From Tetrapyrgos nigripes (Eukaryota; Basidiomycota; Agaricomycetes; Agaricales; Campanellaceae): a DNA stretch of 64,000 nt. The DNA lies in contig JAACJM010000002.1 in the NCBI GenBank assembly GCA_013368315.1, forward strand, positions 496,001 to 560,000, given 5' to 3'. The translations under genes were made by a program, and so were the position numbers. Shown piece after piece: positions 11,659-23,266 of this stretch. Every line of letters starts with the position of its first letter. Within the stretch, counting starts at the first letter, position 1. A model generated the notes under the pieces. That model had not been told where the DNA came from. It searched no databases and saw nothing but the letters and a program-made list of their open reading frames with translations.

Positions 11659-13005
11659 TTAAAGTAGAAGTCCGGATAATCTACGGGCAAGATGACGGTC
11701 ACAAAAGTCCAGATACGGACCTGCTTCTGCATGAAAGTTGTTTGCAGCTAAAGCAAAATCGTGATCAATTACTCGTATCAGAGTCAATCCAAGTAATATT
11801 CACCTTCAAGGATTGGGTATAAAGCATCCCAAAGAAAACATCAAACATTGGATTCTGAAGGCAAGTTACCGCAATACTCTGTGGCAGACGTTGATAAGAA
11901 TGGTGTTGTATGATGTCCGAGAGTATGTTTCCTGCTTTGAAAACATTCTTCGCTAGCGTTAGCCATTCCGAGCCGCTGTGCTCAACCTCGTCTGGAGTCA
12001 AACTAGAAGGATGGAAGTAGTGTCGACTAGAGAAAGAGCATCCTTTAGTAAGATACATTGATAAACGAACATAGACGATGACTCACTAATAGTCGGCAAC
12101 CTTCTGTGCAGATTGCTTGACCAAGATCTTCACTCTCTGAGTCTCTCCAGTCCACTTTCCTTGGACGCCAATTCCCGCAGTAGACCCCTCATTCTGGTCT
12201 CTTTAATCAGATGAGGCACTATGTTAAACCACCACTCAAAATGTGACTGGTTCCACATACACTCAGTGATCGGGTCCGCCTCGAGGGTCAATTCTTCCTC
12301 AGCAAGACCTGGAACTGGGGAGAGAGGTATCATCCAGCAAGAAGAATCCCCGACCCCACGTTGACCTTGTCGCACTTCAGAATTGGGAGCGACAAAATCC
12401 ATAGCTGAAGGTGCATGGACTATAGTCCATCCTCGGTTCTGGCCCTTTTGCAGAGTGTCTTTGTTGACCATCTTTTCCGCATTGTGAAGACCAGCAGGAG
12501 GGTAGACAACGACACCAACGCAGTTGTGGAAGGTAGCAGCAGGGAACAGAGAGTAAGCATGAGAGTGGGATAGGATATTCATAGCAGCAGCTGTGAACAG
12601 ACAAGCAGTGAGCTCACATTGACTGATAGGGGAATATAACACACTACTGGACTGAGTCATCAGGATAGGGTGTATAGGACAAGTACGACACGCATGAATT
12701 TGTATACTTTCCCCGTCCCTCACGAATTTGAACCGAATTACTACAACGCCGTTAAATAGGGTAAACTCATTTCCTTCCTCAATGGCCCTCCCGAGTGCCA
12801 GGGCGATAGTAGTACCTCCCGTGATGACCTGATGGAAATTTGGCTCAAAGTGGTACTCAAAGAAATTCACTGACAGAGATAAGAGGTCTAGAGACATGAT
12901 GGTGGTCACGAACAAAGAGGTGTTAAAGGACCCACGCAAAGTCCGTTGTACGTGTTCTACACGTGTAAATGACAGGCAGACAATGCACAGGCTTTCCATC
13001 GTCAC
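11659..13005 (-). pseudogene. Unknown-family gene, copy B (longest copy)
   Basis: This is the most complete member. A first exon of about 290 codons (13005-12130) includes 'SQCELTACLFTAAAMNILSH', 'NRGWTIVHAPSAMDFVAPNS', 'LSPVPGLAEEELTLEADP' and 'ITECMWNQSHFEWWF'. An intron splits the codon after '...ADY' (donor GTGAGT, acceptor CTCTAG near 12030). The second exon reads 'RHYFHPSSLTPDEVEHSGSE' through 'WIDSDT' and, after a shift, to 'FCDRHLARRLSGL' with TAA at 11659. Lesions: the duplicated 'AGACTC' near 12140 shifts the frame before the intron, and 2 nt are missing near 11790 compared with copy A. No known domain is recognised; it has no obvious signal peptide or TM segment. Confidence 0.55.
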
Positions 13006-13152
13006 GGTCCTGGGACTCTAAATAGCGAGCAAAGACATAGACATTGTGGTCTGGTACCCGGCACAGATTTCTTGAAAAGGAAGGCTGCTACGATCAAGTA
13101 CTGGCCAGCTGAACATCTGCCCCAAGGATCACGTTCTGCTAAAAATGCTGTA

Positions 13153-13170
13153 AGATAGATAGATAGATAG
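13153..13170. repeat. GATA microsatellite
   Basis: About 4.5 units of AGAT, immediately beyond the 'CTAAAAATGCTGTAAG' sequence that is the empty site of the 2428-2964 hAT-like insertion. Confidence 0.8.
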
Positions 13171-15417
13171 AATTACACGGCGTGGTCCTCTACGAACATG
13201 TCAGGTGTAGACGTGTTATAACCTGCCATGGCCTACATCTACTCTAAGTCCTTACCAATGAAATCGATCACGTCAACTTTGTGACAGTAGTCCCATGGCA
13301 GGTATTTAGGAGGAATGACAGAAATAGTGTAAGTGTAAGTTGCTCACCTCGCTTGACCTGCGTAGTTTAATGTAAATAGTTTTGATGCACGAAGCTCAAA
13401 AGAGTGTAAGTGGAGCACCTCCCGGAGATAAGTGGGGCGCATCAAATACTATCTCCGGACGTCCGCATCCATTTGGGGTACATCCCCGCGCTCGCCATGG
13501 TACATACTGCCTCGCCTGCGGGATCTATCCCTAAGGTGTAGTCATGAATTAGATGAACTATTGCAATACAATATTACTAGCAATCATCAAAAATTTGATC
13601 TTCGGATGACTAGAATAACGGTCAAAGAGACTTGCGCAAAGTCACCTCTCATATCTTGTCAGGTCCTGGTCTGTACCTTCTCTTTGTCTTTTCCCTTAGC
13701 GTTCTATTTTCCCAGGTTATTTGGAGTCTTTCCCTCATCGAAAATTAATTCACTAGGTGAACAGCTCAGTGCTGCTTATTGAGGATCATGCAAACTTGTT
13801 GTAACGGGTCATCGGATAGTCTTGGGATTACGGAGTTATATTATTCCGGACTATAAGTACCTACGCAGTCGGTTACACTTTCCTCAGTCTTTTTACCTCT
13901 TACCATTTGCTTCACGCGCCTACTTTGTCTCTACCTCGTATTCTCTGCTATAGAACGGGTTTATTTGGAGATTTGGGCACGAAGCAAGAAGAGATAGACT
14001 CACCACCCCTCACGGTTATATTAGACTCGGAGCCGTTACACTTGTTCCATGTGTTGTTCCTACGCCCTTCTGGTTGCGCCAGTGTGACCCCTCTTGTATT
14101 CTGAGCATATATATAATTGATTACATGTCAATTACCTTCTTTCCACAAGCTTCTACTAGTTTTCCTTCTCTCTCAGCGAGTCCCTTCAGCCAGAATGTTT
14201 TTCTCGTCTACTTCTTTACGTCCAGCAGTGGTAAAATCACTTGCGGAGAAAGATACGCAGCCTTCATCGTATGCCTCAGTATTGGAATCAGGGTTCTTGT
14301 CGTCATCTCCGGATGGCATTCGTGCAGGTAAAATTGTAGTCTCTCTCCAATCACCCCGGAGATGGGGTTCCTCTTGCATATTGATGAGCGCGGGCATGCA
14401 CAAGTCACTCTCCATAAAGTTATCTGGCCTAAATACACACCAAAATTGAACTTGAATGTCTCGCCTGCTTATCTTCCGTATTTTTCAGGAAATTTTTACA
14501 CGGCCAAGTGCGGGAGGCAATGCAAAAGGCGGCCTCCTTGAAGCTGAATCGAACAAAAAATGATACGTGTCTATATGCAGTGCACTCCAAAGTGACTAAA
14601 GGGAACGGGCACAGTCCCTGAGGGCAGGATAGCGCTGACCCGGAGGCGAGACTATGAGCAACGATGCGGGATCCGTAGCCTTATTGGGATAATGGCCCGA
14701 AGGGGTAGCGGGGCCCGGAACGGCTGTACATGAAAGCATTACACTCTTGAGACTACTTACACTCTTTAACGTTTTAACAGTGAGAAGGTATTACTTACAC
14801 TACTTAGTACTACTTACACTTACACTATACTTGTATATACTCGTCACTGACGATCTGCCTCAATGACCATGACCACAAATGATCACTCACAAAGTCTCTC
14901 AGGAGTCAGGTCCTTCTTTTCAAACAATTACACGCCTATGTTTTAATTTTTTTTTAGAATCTTTTCTCGAAAGAATTTACATAATTCCCTCTGACTGCAG
15001 CCGTCACATTCCGTCTGTTGTTACGAGGCCTGTCTAAAGTCGGAGCCACTGGCCAGAGCCGAGCTGTACAGCACTGTTCCCAGCAAAAGTCGAAAATTTT
15101 GATGGTAGGAAGAAGTTCGTCATGCATGATTTGGTGCCTGATGCCTGGTGCCTGGTTTTAGCCAATTTGCGTGCTACTGCTCACATCACATCTACGTATC
15201 ACGCCGAAAAGACAAGTGTTGTACTGATACATCACATATCAGTACAATGTTTGTCTTTCAGTTCACTTTTCCGTCGAGCAGATGTTTTTGTCTTTTTGAC
15301 GTGTATATAACAGAGCTAGATGTGCTTAATAGTGCGGTAACCGGTCCCCTTCTTCTGAGACCTTTTCCTGACTTCGTATTTGTTCTTGCCTAACCACCTC
15401 CCATCCCATCCTGGCAT
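13171..15417. other. Intergenic stretch, one weak ORF
   Basis: The best candidate is an ORF at 14195-14449 (+) starting MFFSSTSLRPAVVKSLAEKD. It has no recognisable domain, and an internal GTAAAA could be a splice donor, so I do not call it a gene. The 3' part (15300-15417) should be the promoter of the 7-TM gene at 15418. Confidence 0.3.
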
Positions 15418-17059
15418 ATGAGCTCTCTCAACGAAACACAAGTCAATGCTGTTCTGCAGAATGTAGTCCAGTGTACGAGGTTCCGTGTCTTTCCTCTCCT
15501 GGTGGAAACTTTTCTATGGGGTGAGTGGGACTACTTCTCATCTCTTATTATGGTCTTACCTTTTTCTGAATCATGCAGCTAGCTATACTCTTCTCATCGT
15601 TGCATCTACATGTATTTTGCTGTAAGTCCTTACTTATACTTATACATGAATCAACTTCTTGTAACACTGTTCTAACTTGAAAATACTGTCACGACGGGCA
15701 GCTCTCGAGGGATTCGATCTCGTCCCAAAAAGATCATGCTCACATTCACCCTTGCGATGTATGCGTTGTCAACTTTGGATTGGGCCATCGATGTCCGTCA
15801 TGTTTGGACTGATCTGGAAGTATTCATCCCTGGCCAGCTCGTTGATCCTACCAATATGGAGATGCAAGCGAGTGTGAATAGGGTGAGTACACTGTTGAGG
15901 GTTGTTCAGGCTTTCACAAATAATATCTGTGTAAGTTGACACATCTGCCAAAGCTGTGTTGTGAATGCTACTGATAAACTCTTGTAGGTTCTCCTTGGGG
16001 ACATAGTTGTCTGCTGGAGAGTCAGTGTCGTTTATAAGAATGACAAGTGGGTCTTTTGGACTGCTGTTGCTTGGTTGGTCATTTTAGTCCGTAAGTCAGC
16101 GCGATCATTCTCATCCAAACTCACAATTGATTCATATTACTGTACAGCCCTACTCCTCGCCTGCAATCTAACTCAAATTGGTGTCGGATTCCCAAACATC
16201 ACACACCTGCATGTTCTGGCAGGCTCTCAGCTTTACATTGATATTTTTGCGCTCAGTGTGAGTGCCTTGATCAATATCTGGGCAACAGTGATGATTGCTT
16301 TGAAAGTATGGTTTGTACCCCTATTTGTCATATTTAACTTAATCGTGTTTGACTGATTAATATTATTCTTTGTTTGCTCTTTGAATCCGAATCCACAGGA
16401 GAAGCCGATACAATCTGCGACTATTCCTCATGAAATCCAGTCGAAAGACGTTTGCTGAATCGATCATGACACTTTTTATAGAAAGTGGGATTATATACTC
16501 AGTTGCATGGGTGAGTTGCATCCAGAATTTGTTTGTCTCACTGTGAGATAGATCTATTGCCTGACATGATGAATCAGATTGCCAAGAACATTATCATAAT
16601 TCCTCAAGTTGCCAACACTTCATACACTAACTATGCTATTATGATAATGAATCAGGTTGTGGTGAGTCGCCCTCCCTTGTCGAGTTGATTGTAATTTCTG
16701 AATTATACCTATGGCATAACGCTCACTAGGGAATGTATCCAACAATCATCATAGTTCTAGTTGCACTCCATAAATCTCATACTGATCATTCCTTCACATA
16801 CATCACTGAATCTGGGCCCGATCGAGTCAGTGGATTCATGTCAGGCAAGCCGTCCACGTATAGCACTGCATTGGACCCAATGAGTAGTAGCATTCAGGAT
16901 GGGACAATCTTGGTGATTACGGAGCGGCGTATGGATACAGATTCTACAGATTTGACCCGCAATGGTATGAATTCCTGTAGCAACTTTTCAGGAAGTTCTA
17001 TAGATGATGTTTGTGGGGACAAGGAGATAGGGAGGGTCACTGGTATGGAAGAGGCATAA
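15418..17059 (+). CDS. 7-TM membrane protein of unknown function, intact
   Basis: Eight exons join in frame to 388 residues: 15418-15520, 15579-15621, 15702-15930, 15988-16090, 16148-16310, 16399-16510, 16578-16661, 16730-17059 (TAA). The start gives MSSLNETQVNAVLQNVV. Seven hydrophobic helices are visible: 'FPLLVETFLWGASYTLLIVA', 'IMLTFTLAMYALSTLDW', 'VLLGDIVVCWRVSVVY', 'WTAVAWLVILVPLLLA', 'IFALSVSALINIWATVMIAL', 'SIMTLFIESGIIYSVAW' and 'NQVVGMYPTIIIVLVAL', followed by a long Ser/Thr-rich cytoplasmic tail. All introns are 50-90 nt GT-AG. It belongs to the large Agaricomycete family of orphan GPCR-like proteins; function unknown. It lies between the two arms of the inverted duplication and is a homologue of the damaged gene at 7005-8685. 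Confidence 0.8.
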
Positions 17060-17900
17060 CTGATTGACCGCCGTGACCCATCATCGCTCTGGAATATCAG
17101 TTAGTATGGCCATTTTCGTATCAATACTTGGGGTCTAAATTTTCAAAGTATTATCAATACTGGAATATCACTTTGTTTATTGGCCGAAATCATTGTAGCC
17201 TAAAAACTGGGGCAAAAGGCCATCACTTTGCGTGGCAAATTACAAGGCCCTTTCACATAATCTAACTCAGGTTATGCAGAAGGGAGGGAGAATCAGAAGT
17301 GTGGAGCTGCATGGAGTCATGAGGACTCTTGAAGGCCTAGATCTCGTCGTCCACGAGGTAAGGCAGATGACCGATGATGTAGGTTAGGTGGCCAGTTAAA
17401 TGGATGTCCGGCCATAGTGTTGAGAGAGAGGTAAGGCGCTAGAGGCGTGACGCTTGTTATGCGTCAGGACAACATCGTAGTAGAGTACCAAGATGTCATA
17501 AATTATCTAAGCTATTTGGTACAAATAATACGGCTACAATAGAATGTACTAGTAATATATATATATATAGCCATTACAGTGCCCCCCCTCCCATTCTGAG
17601 TAGTCTGTTTTCAAGAATGCGTGATGATATATGAAGATAAGGTGAGATGATGGTATGTTTGGGAGACTAAGTTTCCCAACTATGGCTGTGCTGTGATTCA
17701 CCAGAGTACCCTTGACGATGCTAGAGTTGTTCTGACCCAATACGCTCTGCGAGAGACAACTGAGGCCAATATGAGTCACCTAGGACAGCCCAACTGTCTG
17801 AGTTCCATCCAACTATGTCCAATCCTGGTGGATCTCTGTAAAGACATCCATACATCCATTTACAACTCGTAACTGCTTTCCCTGCATGCTGTTTGCGATT
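17060..17900. other. Gene-free stretch
   Basis: Only an AT dinucleotide run (about 17557-17570) stands out. No coding ORF is supported. Confidence 0.4.
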
Positions 17901-18402
17901 TCAGTTTCTCTTCCTCTTTTTAGCCGGTGCAGGAGCATCTTTGTTGTCAGAGTCTTGCATTGGGTTCTCAGCAGACACTGAAGTAGCTGCAGGGTCTTGC
18001 ATGCGATGGGTAGGTGATACGTCAGTGATTTGTAGAGTTTGCGGGTTGGCCTCTTGTTCTCTGTCACTGAGCTGCTCTAGAAGCGGCACCTGCAGACGTT
18101 GAATGAGAGAAGGGCATTTGGGCAACTCTCTGATCTTCCAACCTGATTCGTGGTTGTTAGATGCATCCATGAATTCATTGAACATGTCAAGCCTGATATA
18201 CATAGTGTTCCCATTGTTGAATACCACACAATGAAAGGTGTGCACAAACCATCCTCTGTTTAGAACATCGTAAGTCTGTATGTGACATCATCATCTCCTG
18301 AGTCCTTGTCATTGCCTTCAACTGTTCGATATATCTGAGTGATTTGGATGGGCCAGTACATGTTGGCCAGGCATACATTAAGGAATACGAGGACGTCGCT
18401 CA
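17901..18402 (-). pseudogene. Remnant of an unrecognised gene
   Basis: From 18402 the minus strand reads MSDVLVFLNVCLANMYWPIQ, continues to '...VTYRLT' and then needs a 1-bp shift to enter 'DVLNRGWFVHTFHCVVFNNG', ending 'APAPAKKRKRN' with TGA at 17901. The tail is basic and acidic/Gln-rich, like a nuclear protein. 'NRGW' followed by 'VH' resembles 'NRGWTIVHAPS' of the unknown A/B/C family, but this is too short to assign. It was probably cut by the adjacent copia fragment (LTR from 18455). Confidence 0.35.
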
Positions 18403-18454
18403 TTTCCATATATAGGTCAAATGTTATATGAAAATAAATGAATATGAGGACACT

Positions 18455-18731
18455 TGTTGAACAAGTGAGGCCATGAATACTATTGCGGCTCTAGAGGTAT
18501 AGACAGTGAACTACTAAGTATTTCTACTGTTAGCTACTGTGGCTACGTGAGTCTGTAAATATAACACAGTGGAGAAAAGTGGATACTACAATGTAAGAAA
18601 CAATGTAAGTATGGAGTATAACAGAAAGTAGGTGGTGCATATGTGGATACAAGTGGATTGTGTATACTAATGAAGTGGAGAGAAAGATATGAGCGTTCAT
18701 TGTAAGTATAGTTCAATATAGAATTCCAACA
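18455..18731 (-). repeat. 3' LTR of the truncated copia
   Basis: 277 bp with TG...CA ends; 5-bp flank ACACT at 18450-18454. The matching duplication at the other end is lost with the rest of the element. Confidence 0.75.
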
Positions 18732-19412
18732 CTCCTCCTCAAACCTTTGCAAGTCCCATAGACAAAGTGAAGTGTTTGGCTTTAAGAGATGGTAAAGCCT
18801 TGGTGAAAATGTCAGCGGTCATTTTGTCGGTGGGACAATATGAAAGTCAAATTTTGCCTTCTTCAATGACGTAGCAAATAAAGTGGTAACAGATGTCGAT
18901 GTGTTTGGTACGAGCATGATAACGGTCGTCCTTAGCAAGTGTGATAGCCGATTGGTTGTCCAAGTGGATAAGAATAGGATCAGTGATAGATCCAAAGATT
19001 TTGGATATGAAGTTCTGAGTCCATATGGCTTCTTTGGCAGCATGAGATAGAGTGATGTATTCGGCTTCGGTAGTGGAGAGTGAGATTGTGTCTTGTTGTT
19101 TAGAAGACCAAGATATAGCTCCCCCATTAAGCATGAAGACATAACCAGATATAGTGTGTTGGTCCTCATTAGACATTCCATCTGCATCTGAATAACCAAT
19201 AATGTCCATCTGTTTCTTTCCATAAGTCAACCAATGATCCTTTGTCGATTTGAGATAAGCAAATACGCATTGTAAAGCATTCCAGTGTGTGATGCCTGGA
19301 TTATGAGCGAATCGGGCAAGTTGTGAGACTGGATAAGCACAATCTGGGCGTGTAGCATGACGTAGATATTGTAAAGCGCCTAAAGTTTCTCAATATGGTT
19401 TGTCATGCATCT
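18455..19412 (-). mobile_element. Truncated Ty1/copia element: RNase H end plus 3' LTR
   Basis: Reading leftward, the strand encodes the end of Pol ('TRPDCAYPVSQLARF'; RNase H 'IGYSDADG', 'ISWSSKQQDTISLSTTEAEY', 'HLDNQSAITLAKDD', 'TKHIDICYHFI'). A polypurine tract TTTGAGGAGGAG follows, then a 277-bp LTR (18731 down to 18455) that begins TGTTGGAATTC and ends CTTGTTCAACA. Everything upstream of the RT/RNase H border is missing; at about 19413 the sequence switches to unknown-family copy C. It is a different copia family from the one at 33880. Confidence 0.85.
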
Positions 19413-19415
19413 GGG

Positions 19416-21035
19416 CAATGTGAGCTCACTGCTTGTCTGTTCACAGCTGCTGCCATGAATATCCTATCCCACTCATGCTTACTCTCTGTTCCCTGTTGCT
19501 ACATTACACAACCGCGTTGGTGTCGTTGTCTATCCTCCTGCTGGTCTCCGCGATGCAGAACAGATAGTCAACAAAGACACTCTGCAAAAGTACCAGAACT
19601 GAGGATGGACTATAGTCCATGCACCTTCAGCTATGGATTTTGTCGCTCCCAATTCTGAAATGTGACGAGGTCGACATAGGGTCAGTGATTCTTCTTGCTG
19701 GGTGATACCTCTCTCCCCAGTTCCAGGTCTTGCTGAGGAAGAAATGACCCTCGAGGCGGACCCAATCACTGAGTGTATGTGGAGCCAGCCACATTTTGAG
19801 TGGTGGTTTAACATAGTGCCTCATCTGATTAAAGAGACAAGAATGAGGGCTCTAGGGCGGGAGTTGGTGTCCAAGGAAAGCAGACTGGAGAGAATGAAGA
19901 TCTTGGTCAAGCAATCTGCACAGAAGGCTGCAGACTATTAGTGAGTCATCATCTATGTTCGTTTATCAATGTATCTTACTAAAGGATGCTCTTTCTCTAG
20001 TCGACACTACTTCCATCCTTCTAATTTGACTCCAGACAAGGTTGAAGATGAGGACAGTGACTCGGAAATTGGAATGGCTAATGCTAGCGAAGAATGTTTT
20101 CAAACCAGGAAACATACAGTCATTTAGTAGTCCTTGAGACAGTAATTTGAATCGAGTTTCTAGTACTTGACACACTGTAATTAGGCCATCTTTTTTTTGT
20201 CCAGCAGCTCTAGCAACCCCTTGAGTACCATTCTAGCTACAGTAAGTTGTATCTACAAGTAGTGTAGTCGTATAGGAAATATTTTTTCAAGTAAGTCCAA
20301 ATGTCATGCTTTAGGAGTCCTTGAGACACTGTGACAACAGTTATGTAATCGCATCAGTTCTTGTTAATGTCATATGATCGAAGCCTGAAGGTCGCGTTGA
20401 GCTGTCACGCTTTTCGCGACCTTTTTTTCAAGAGCCTCCCACCACATTGCTTATCGATCTACTGCCTAAACAAGTATTGGGACTTCAAGGGCTAAACATT
20501 ATCTTCATCAGGTAAAATTTTGGGCCAAAAACTGCCCCAAAATGACCTCTAGGCATGTCCCAAAATTTGATGCGTCTGAAAATCAGTCAAATTAGACGGT
20601 TATCTGGGCACCACACCTGCATATCTCACTCATGATGGCCAAGTTCTTTATGGAAGATGAAGGAAGTATATATCTAAATTTTAGACTACCCTAGAAGGAG
20701 AAAATACAGCGGGAACTACCAAAAATATGCAGATTTTCACAAGTGTCTCAAGGACTACTAAATGACTGTACCCTCGGACATCATACAACAGCATTCTTAT
20801 CAACATCTGCCACAGAGTACTGCAGTAACTTGCCTTCAGAATGCAATGTCTGATGTTTTCTTTGGGATACTTTATACACAATCCTTGAAGGTGAATATTA
20901 CTTGGATTGACTCTGATACGAGTAACTGATCACGATTTTACTTTAGCCGCAAACAACTTTCACGCAGAAGCAGGTCTGTATCTGGACTTTTGTGACCGTC
21001 ATCTTGCCCATAGATTATCCGGACTTCGACTTTAA
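19416..21035 (+). pseudogene. Unknown-family gene, copy C (broken)
   Basis: It begins abruptly at 'CAATGTGAGCTCACTGCTTG', matching the middle of copy B exon 1, so the 5' third is gone. It keeps 'IPLSPVPGLAEEEMTLEADP', 'ITECMWSQPHFEWWF' and 'MKILVKQSAQKAADY' (19702-19941). The intron follows, then the second-exon region, interrupted by a Tc1-like MITE at 20117-20768. After the MITE come 'SVTCLQNAM'-type sequence and 'FCDRHLAHRLSGL', ending at TAA 21033. Several shifts are needed to read through it. Confidence 0.55.
20117..20768. mobile_element. Tc1/mariner-like MITE, 652 bp
   Basis: Perfect 25-bp terminal inverted repeats begin CAGTCATTTAGTAGTCCTTG, flanked by TA at 20115-20116 and 20769-20770. 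Removing it and one TA gives the uninterrupted sequence of copy B (AAACATACTCTCGG, complement near 11930). An internal copy of part of the TIR (GTCCTTGAGACA) is at 20321. There is no coding capacity, so a Tc1-type transposase must have acted in trans. Confidence 0.88.
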
Positions 21036-21514
21036 GATAATAAACGAACGGGCGACAAGCAAAGGTTTAATCAAAGGTTTGAAAAAAGGCTGTGTAGAGT
21101 TGGTAGTCCATTGTTTCTAGATACTCCAGTGCAGTAAGCACAATATTTTACCATCATACTCTCTAAGCATAGTAGTACTTGTAAATAGTCATTGCTACTA
21201 GTATGTGACAGCTATATCTCAATCCAGTGTCTTGTCCCACCACGTCATCGGTACCATCCAAGCAACCTCGCCTCTTCGAAATTTCATCTTGTTCATCCTT
21301 AACCCCCCCCCCCCACCCCCCTCCATCCCCCTTCCTTCGGAATTCCTCCCTTCGTTCCCACTCCTGATCCCCTCTCCTCCCTCTTCCTCTTCCTCTCATC
21401 CCCAAATCCCCATCCCCATATCATATCCATCTCCATATCTCTACCTCACTCTATACCTCAGAGATCCGAGACACAACTAACCCCTGCCCCCCACTATCCT
21501 CCCAACAAAACAAA

Positions 21515-22502
21515 AAAACCTCCCTAATAAAAAACTCATGAAACTTCGTATCACCCGTCAACTCGGGATGGAATGTTGTTAATAGGAGGTGAGATTGGCG
21601 GAAGGCAACTACTATGTGTTGGGTGCCTATGTCTTTGTACCTGTGACTGTTCCTTGGTGGGGGTCTGTGTGGGAGTTTGGGTTTGAGAGTGATGATGATG
21701 AAGAGGGAGAAGCAGAAGGGACGGATAACAGTAAGGGTAAGCCTAAGGCATGCGGAACGACGTCTGGGGGGAGATGGGCAATTATCTGTATCGGTGGTGG
21801 CGGTGGTGAAGAAGAAAGAGGGGAGGGAGAGAACGAAGGAGAAGGTTAGTCGAGGGAGAGGATGACCGGAAAGAAAGACGAAGATGTACAGGAGCACGTA
21901 TAAACATCCCCATAAATGGCGTCTCTGAGTCTCGCAGGCCAGATACCTGCAACCGTCAACAGTGCTTCAAAAGTCATCCCAAACCTGAAAGCAACCCCAA
22001 AGCCAGCTTTTCCCAGCTCAACTCATCTGCGACCCCCACCCAACAACTCCTGCCTCTGAGTCCCTTCTTCGCACCCACTACAACTCGGGAAAGGAGGGGT
22101 TGGAAGAGACCGGAAAATTGGGCGACGAGGAAGATTGCTGTGGATTCTGTGTTGTGTGTGTTGAGGTCGAGAGGAGAGATGTTGAGGCGGAGAAGAAAGA
22201 GACGACGAAAGACGCAAAGACGCAACGACGCTCACTCACCTCCAGGATACATCCAAATCCTGGCTTTCGCACCGACATCTCTCAAATCTAATAATCTCGC
22301 CAACGCAGTTTGATGTTCTGCGAAAGCACCTTGAAGATCTGCAGAGCTCCAATGGAAGGAAGAAGGATGAAGGAAGGGTTGGGGAAGGCGACAGCAACAA
22401 GCGAAGGAGAAGTTAGTACACCCAACTAATCTCGTGACCGCAAGGGTATCCACCGAGAATGCCTATTGTCACTGAAGATGCATATCCAGTTCCGTTGAGC
22501 AT
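21515..22502 (-). pseudogene. SNO1: SNO1/pdxT copy 2 (active-site Cys deleted)
   Basis: The start (22502) reads MLNGTGYASSVTIGIL as in copy 1, followed by 'DLQGAFAEHQTALARLLDLR' and 'YPGGE'. Compared with copy 1, about 61 bp are missing after 'GLFQPL', which removes the whole GTCAGA nucleophile motif; a further 25-30 bp are missing before the intron at about 22040. The C-terminal 'FHPEL' motif remains near 21565. This copy cannot be an active glutaminase. At the position of copy 1's TGA it keeps CGA, showing the ancestral codon. Confidence 0.85.
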
Positions 22503-22620
22503 TGTTAGGAGAGTTAGGAGAGGTCGGACAAGAAAGAAAATTTTTCGCGAGATGTAAGTCCGAAGGTTTTTCCGAAGTCTTTCCATTCTGCATTCCGCAT
22601 TCGGTCTCCTTTTCCCACTT

Positions 22621-23139
22621 GCATATAACCCGTCCCAATTCGATAGTCACTAATGGCGAAATAACAGGGCGCTATCCTCCTCTAACATTATGAATAATAT
22701 CTTGTAGCTGTATACCACATAGTATATTTACCATGGTCCAGGGTCCATGTTCCAAGCACGCGCTTGCAGGGTATTTTGGCCGTGCAATTTGAACTTACTA
22801 CGATTTCTGGAAAAAGGTGACTCGAGAATTGACTATTTCGTTCAGCGTTGAGTATGTACATTGAGTACTGAGAAGACCATGGTAGGCCCCGTACGAAATA
22901 AAAACATCCCCGAATCACTCCTCGGAACTGGCGTTTTCAGCTCTCCACTCAGATGGTGTGTTGAGTCCGTCTCATTCCCCATTCGTTGTCATGTGTACAT
23001 GGTCCTTCCAAGCAAGCCAACATTTTCTACGGGAACAGTGTACATTGGGCAAGTATGCCATAGTAGGCCAGTATGGAGGTTGCTTGATATGGTGTTTAGA
23101 TTTGGAGGATGGATCAATTCTGAATCATTGTGTGGCTTA
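22621..23139. other. Flank of the Tc1-like composite; no supported gene
   Basis: An ORF at 22861-23196 runs across the TIR border and has no domain; I leave it out. The Tc1-like element inserted at the TA 23138-23139. Confidence 0.35.
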
Positions 23140-23201
23140 CAGCGATTCCTGTATCTAATGAGAATCACGTTTTTTTTTCCGCGTCTACCCAAATAGGAAG
23201 G
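23140..23201. repeat. Left TIR of the Tc1-like element
   Basis: Starts CAGCGATTCCTGTATCTAAT, includes a T-run and ends TACCCAAATAGGAAGG. It differs from the right TIR by about one base near the T-run. Confidence 0.85.
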
Positions 23202-23266
23202 AATCCCAGTGGCGTTGATTATCGGACGATTATCAACGTCTCTTGCTTCTACCCCACCACCACCAT

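Larger units (their letters stand above)
9765..13150. repeat. Arm 1 of a 3.3-kb inverted segmental duplication
   Basis: It contains SNO1/pdxT copy 1 (+) followed by unknown-family copy B (-). Arm 2 at 19413-22620 holds the same two genes in the same relative order but inverted. Homology also covers the G-rich spacer between the genes (11130-11440 versus 21240-21530). Confidence 0.75.
19413..22620. repeat. Arm 2 of the inverted segmental duplication
   Basis: Inverted relative to 9765-13150 and containing copy C (+) and SNO1/pdxT copy 2 (-). The left limit is the junction with the truncated copia; the right limit is the promoter side of pdxT. A MITE at 20117-20768 was inserted after the duplication, since arm 1 lacks it. 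Confidence 0.75.

Noticed and set aside
22861..23196. 111-codon ORF near the Tc1-like left end
   Set aside because: It crosses the TIR boundary and shows no domain.
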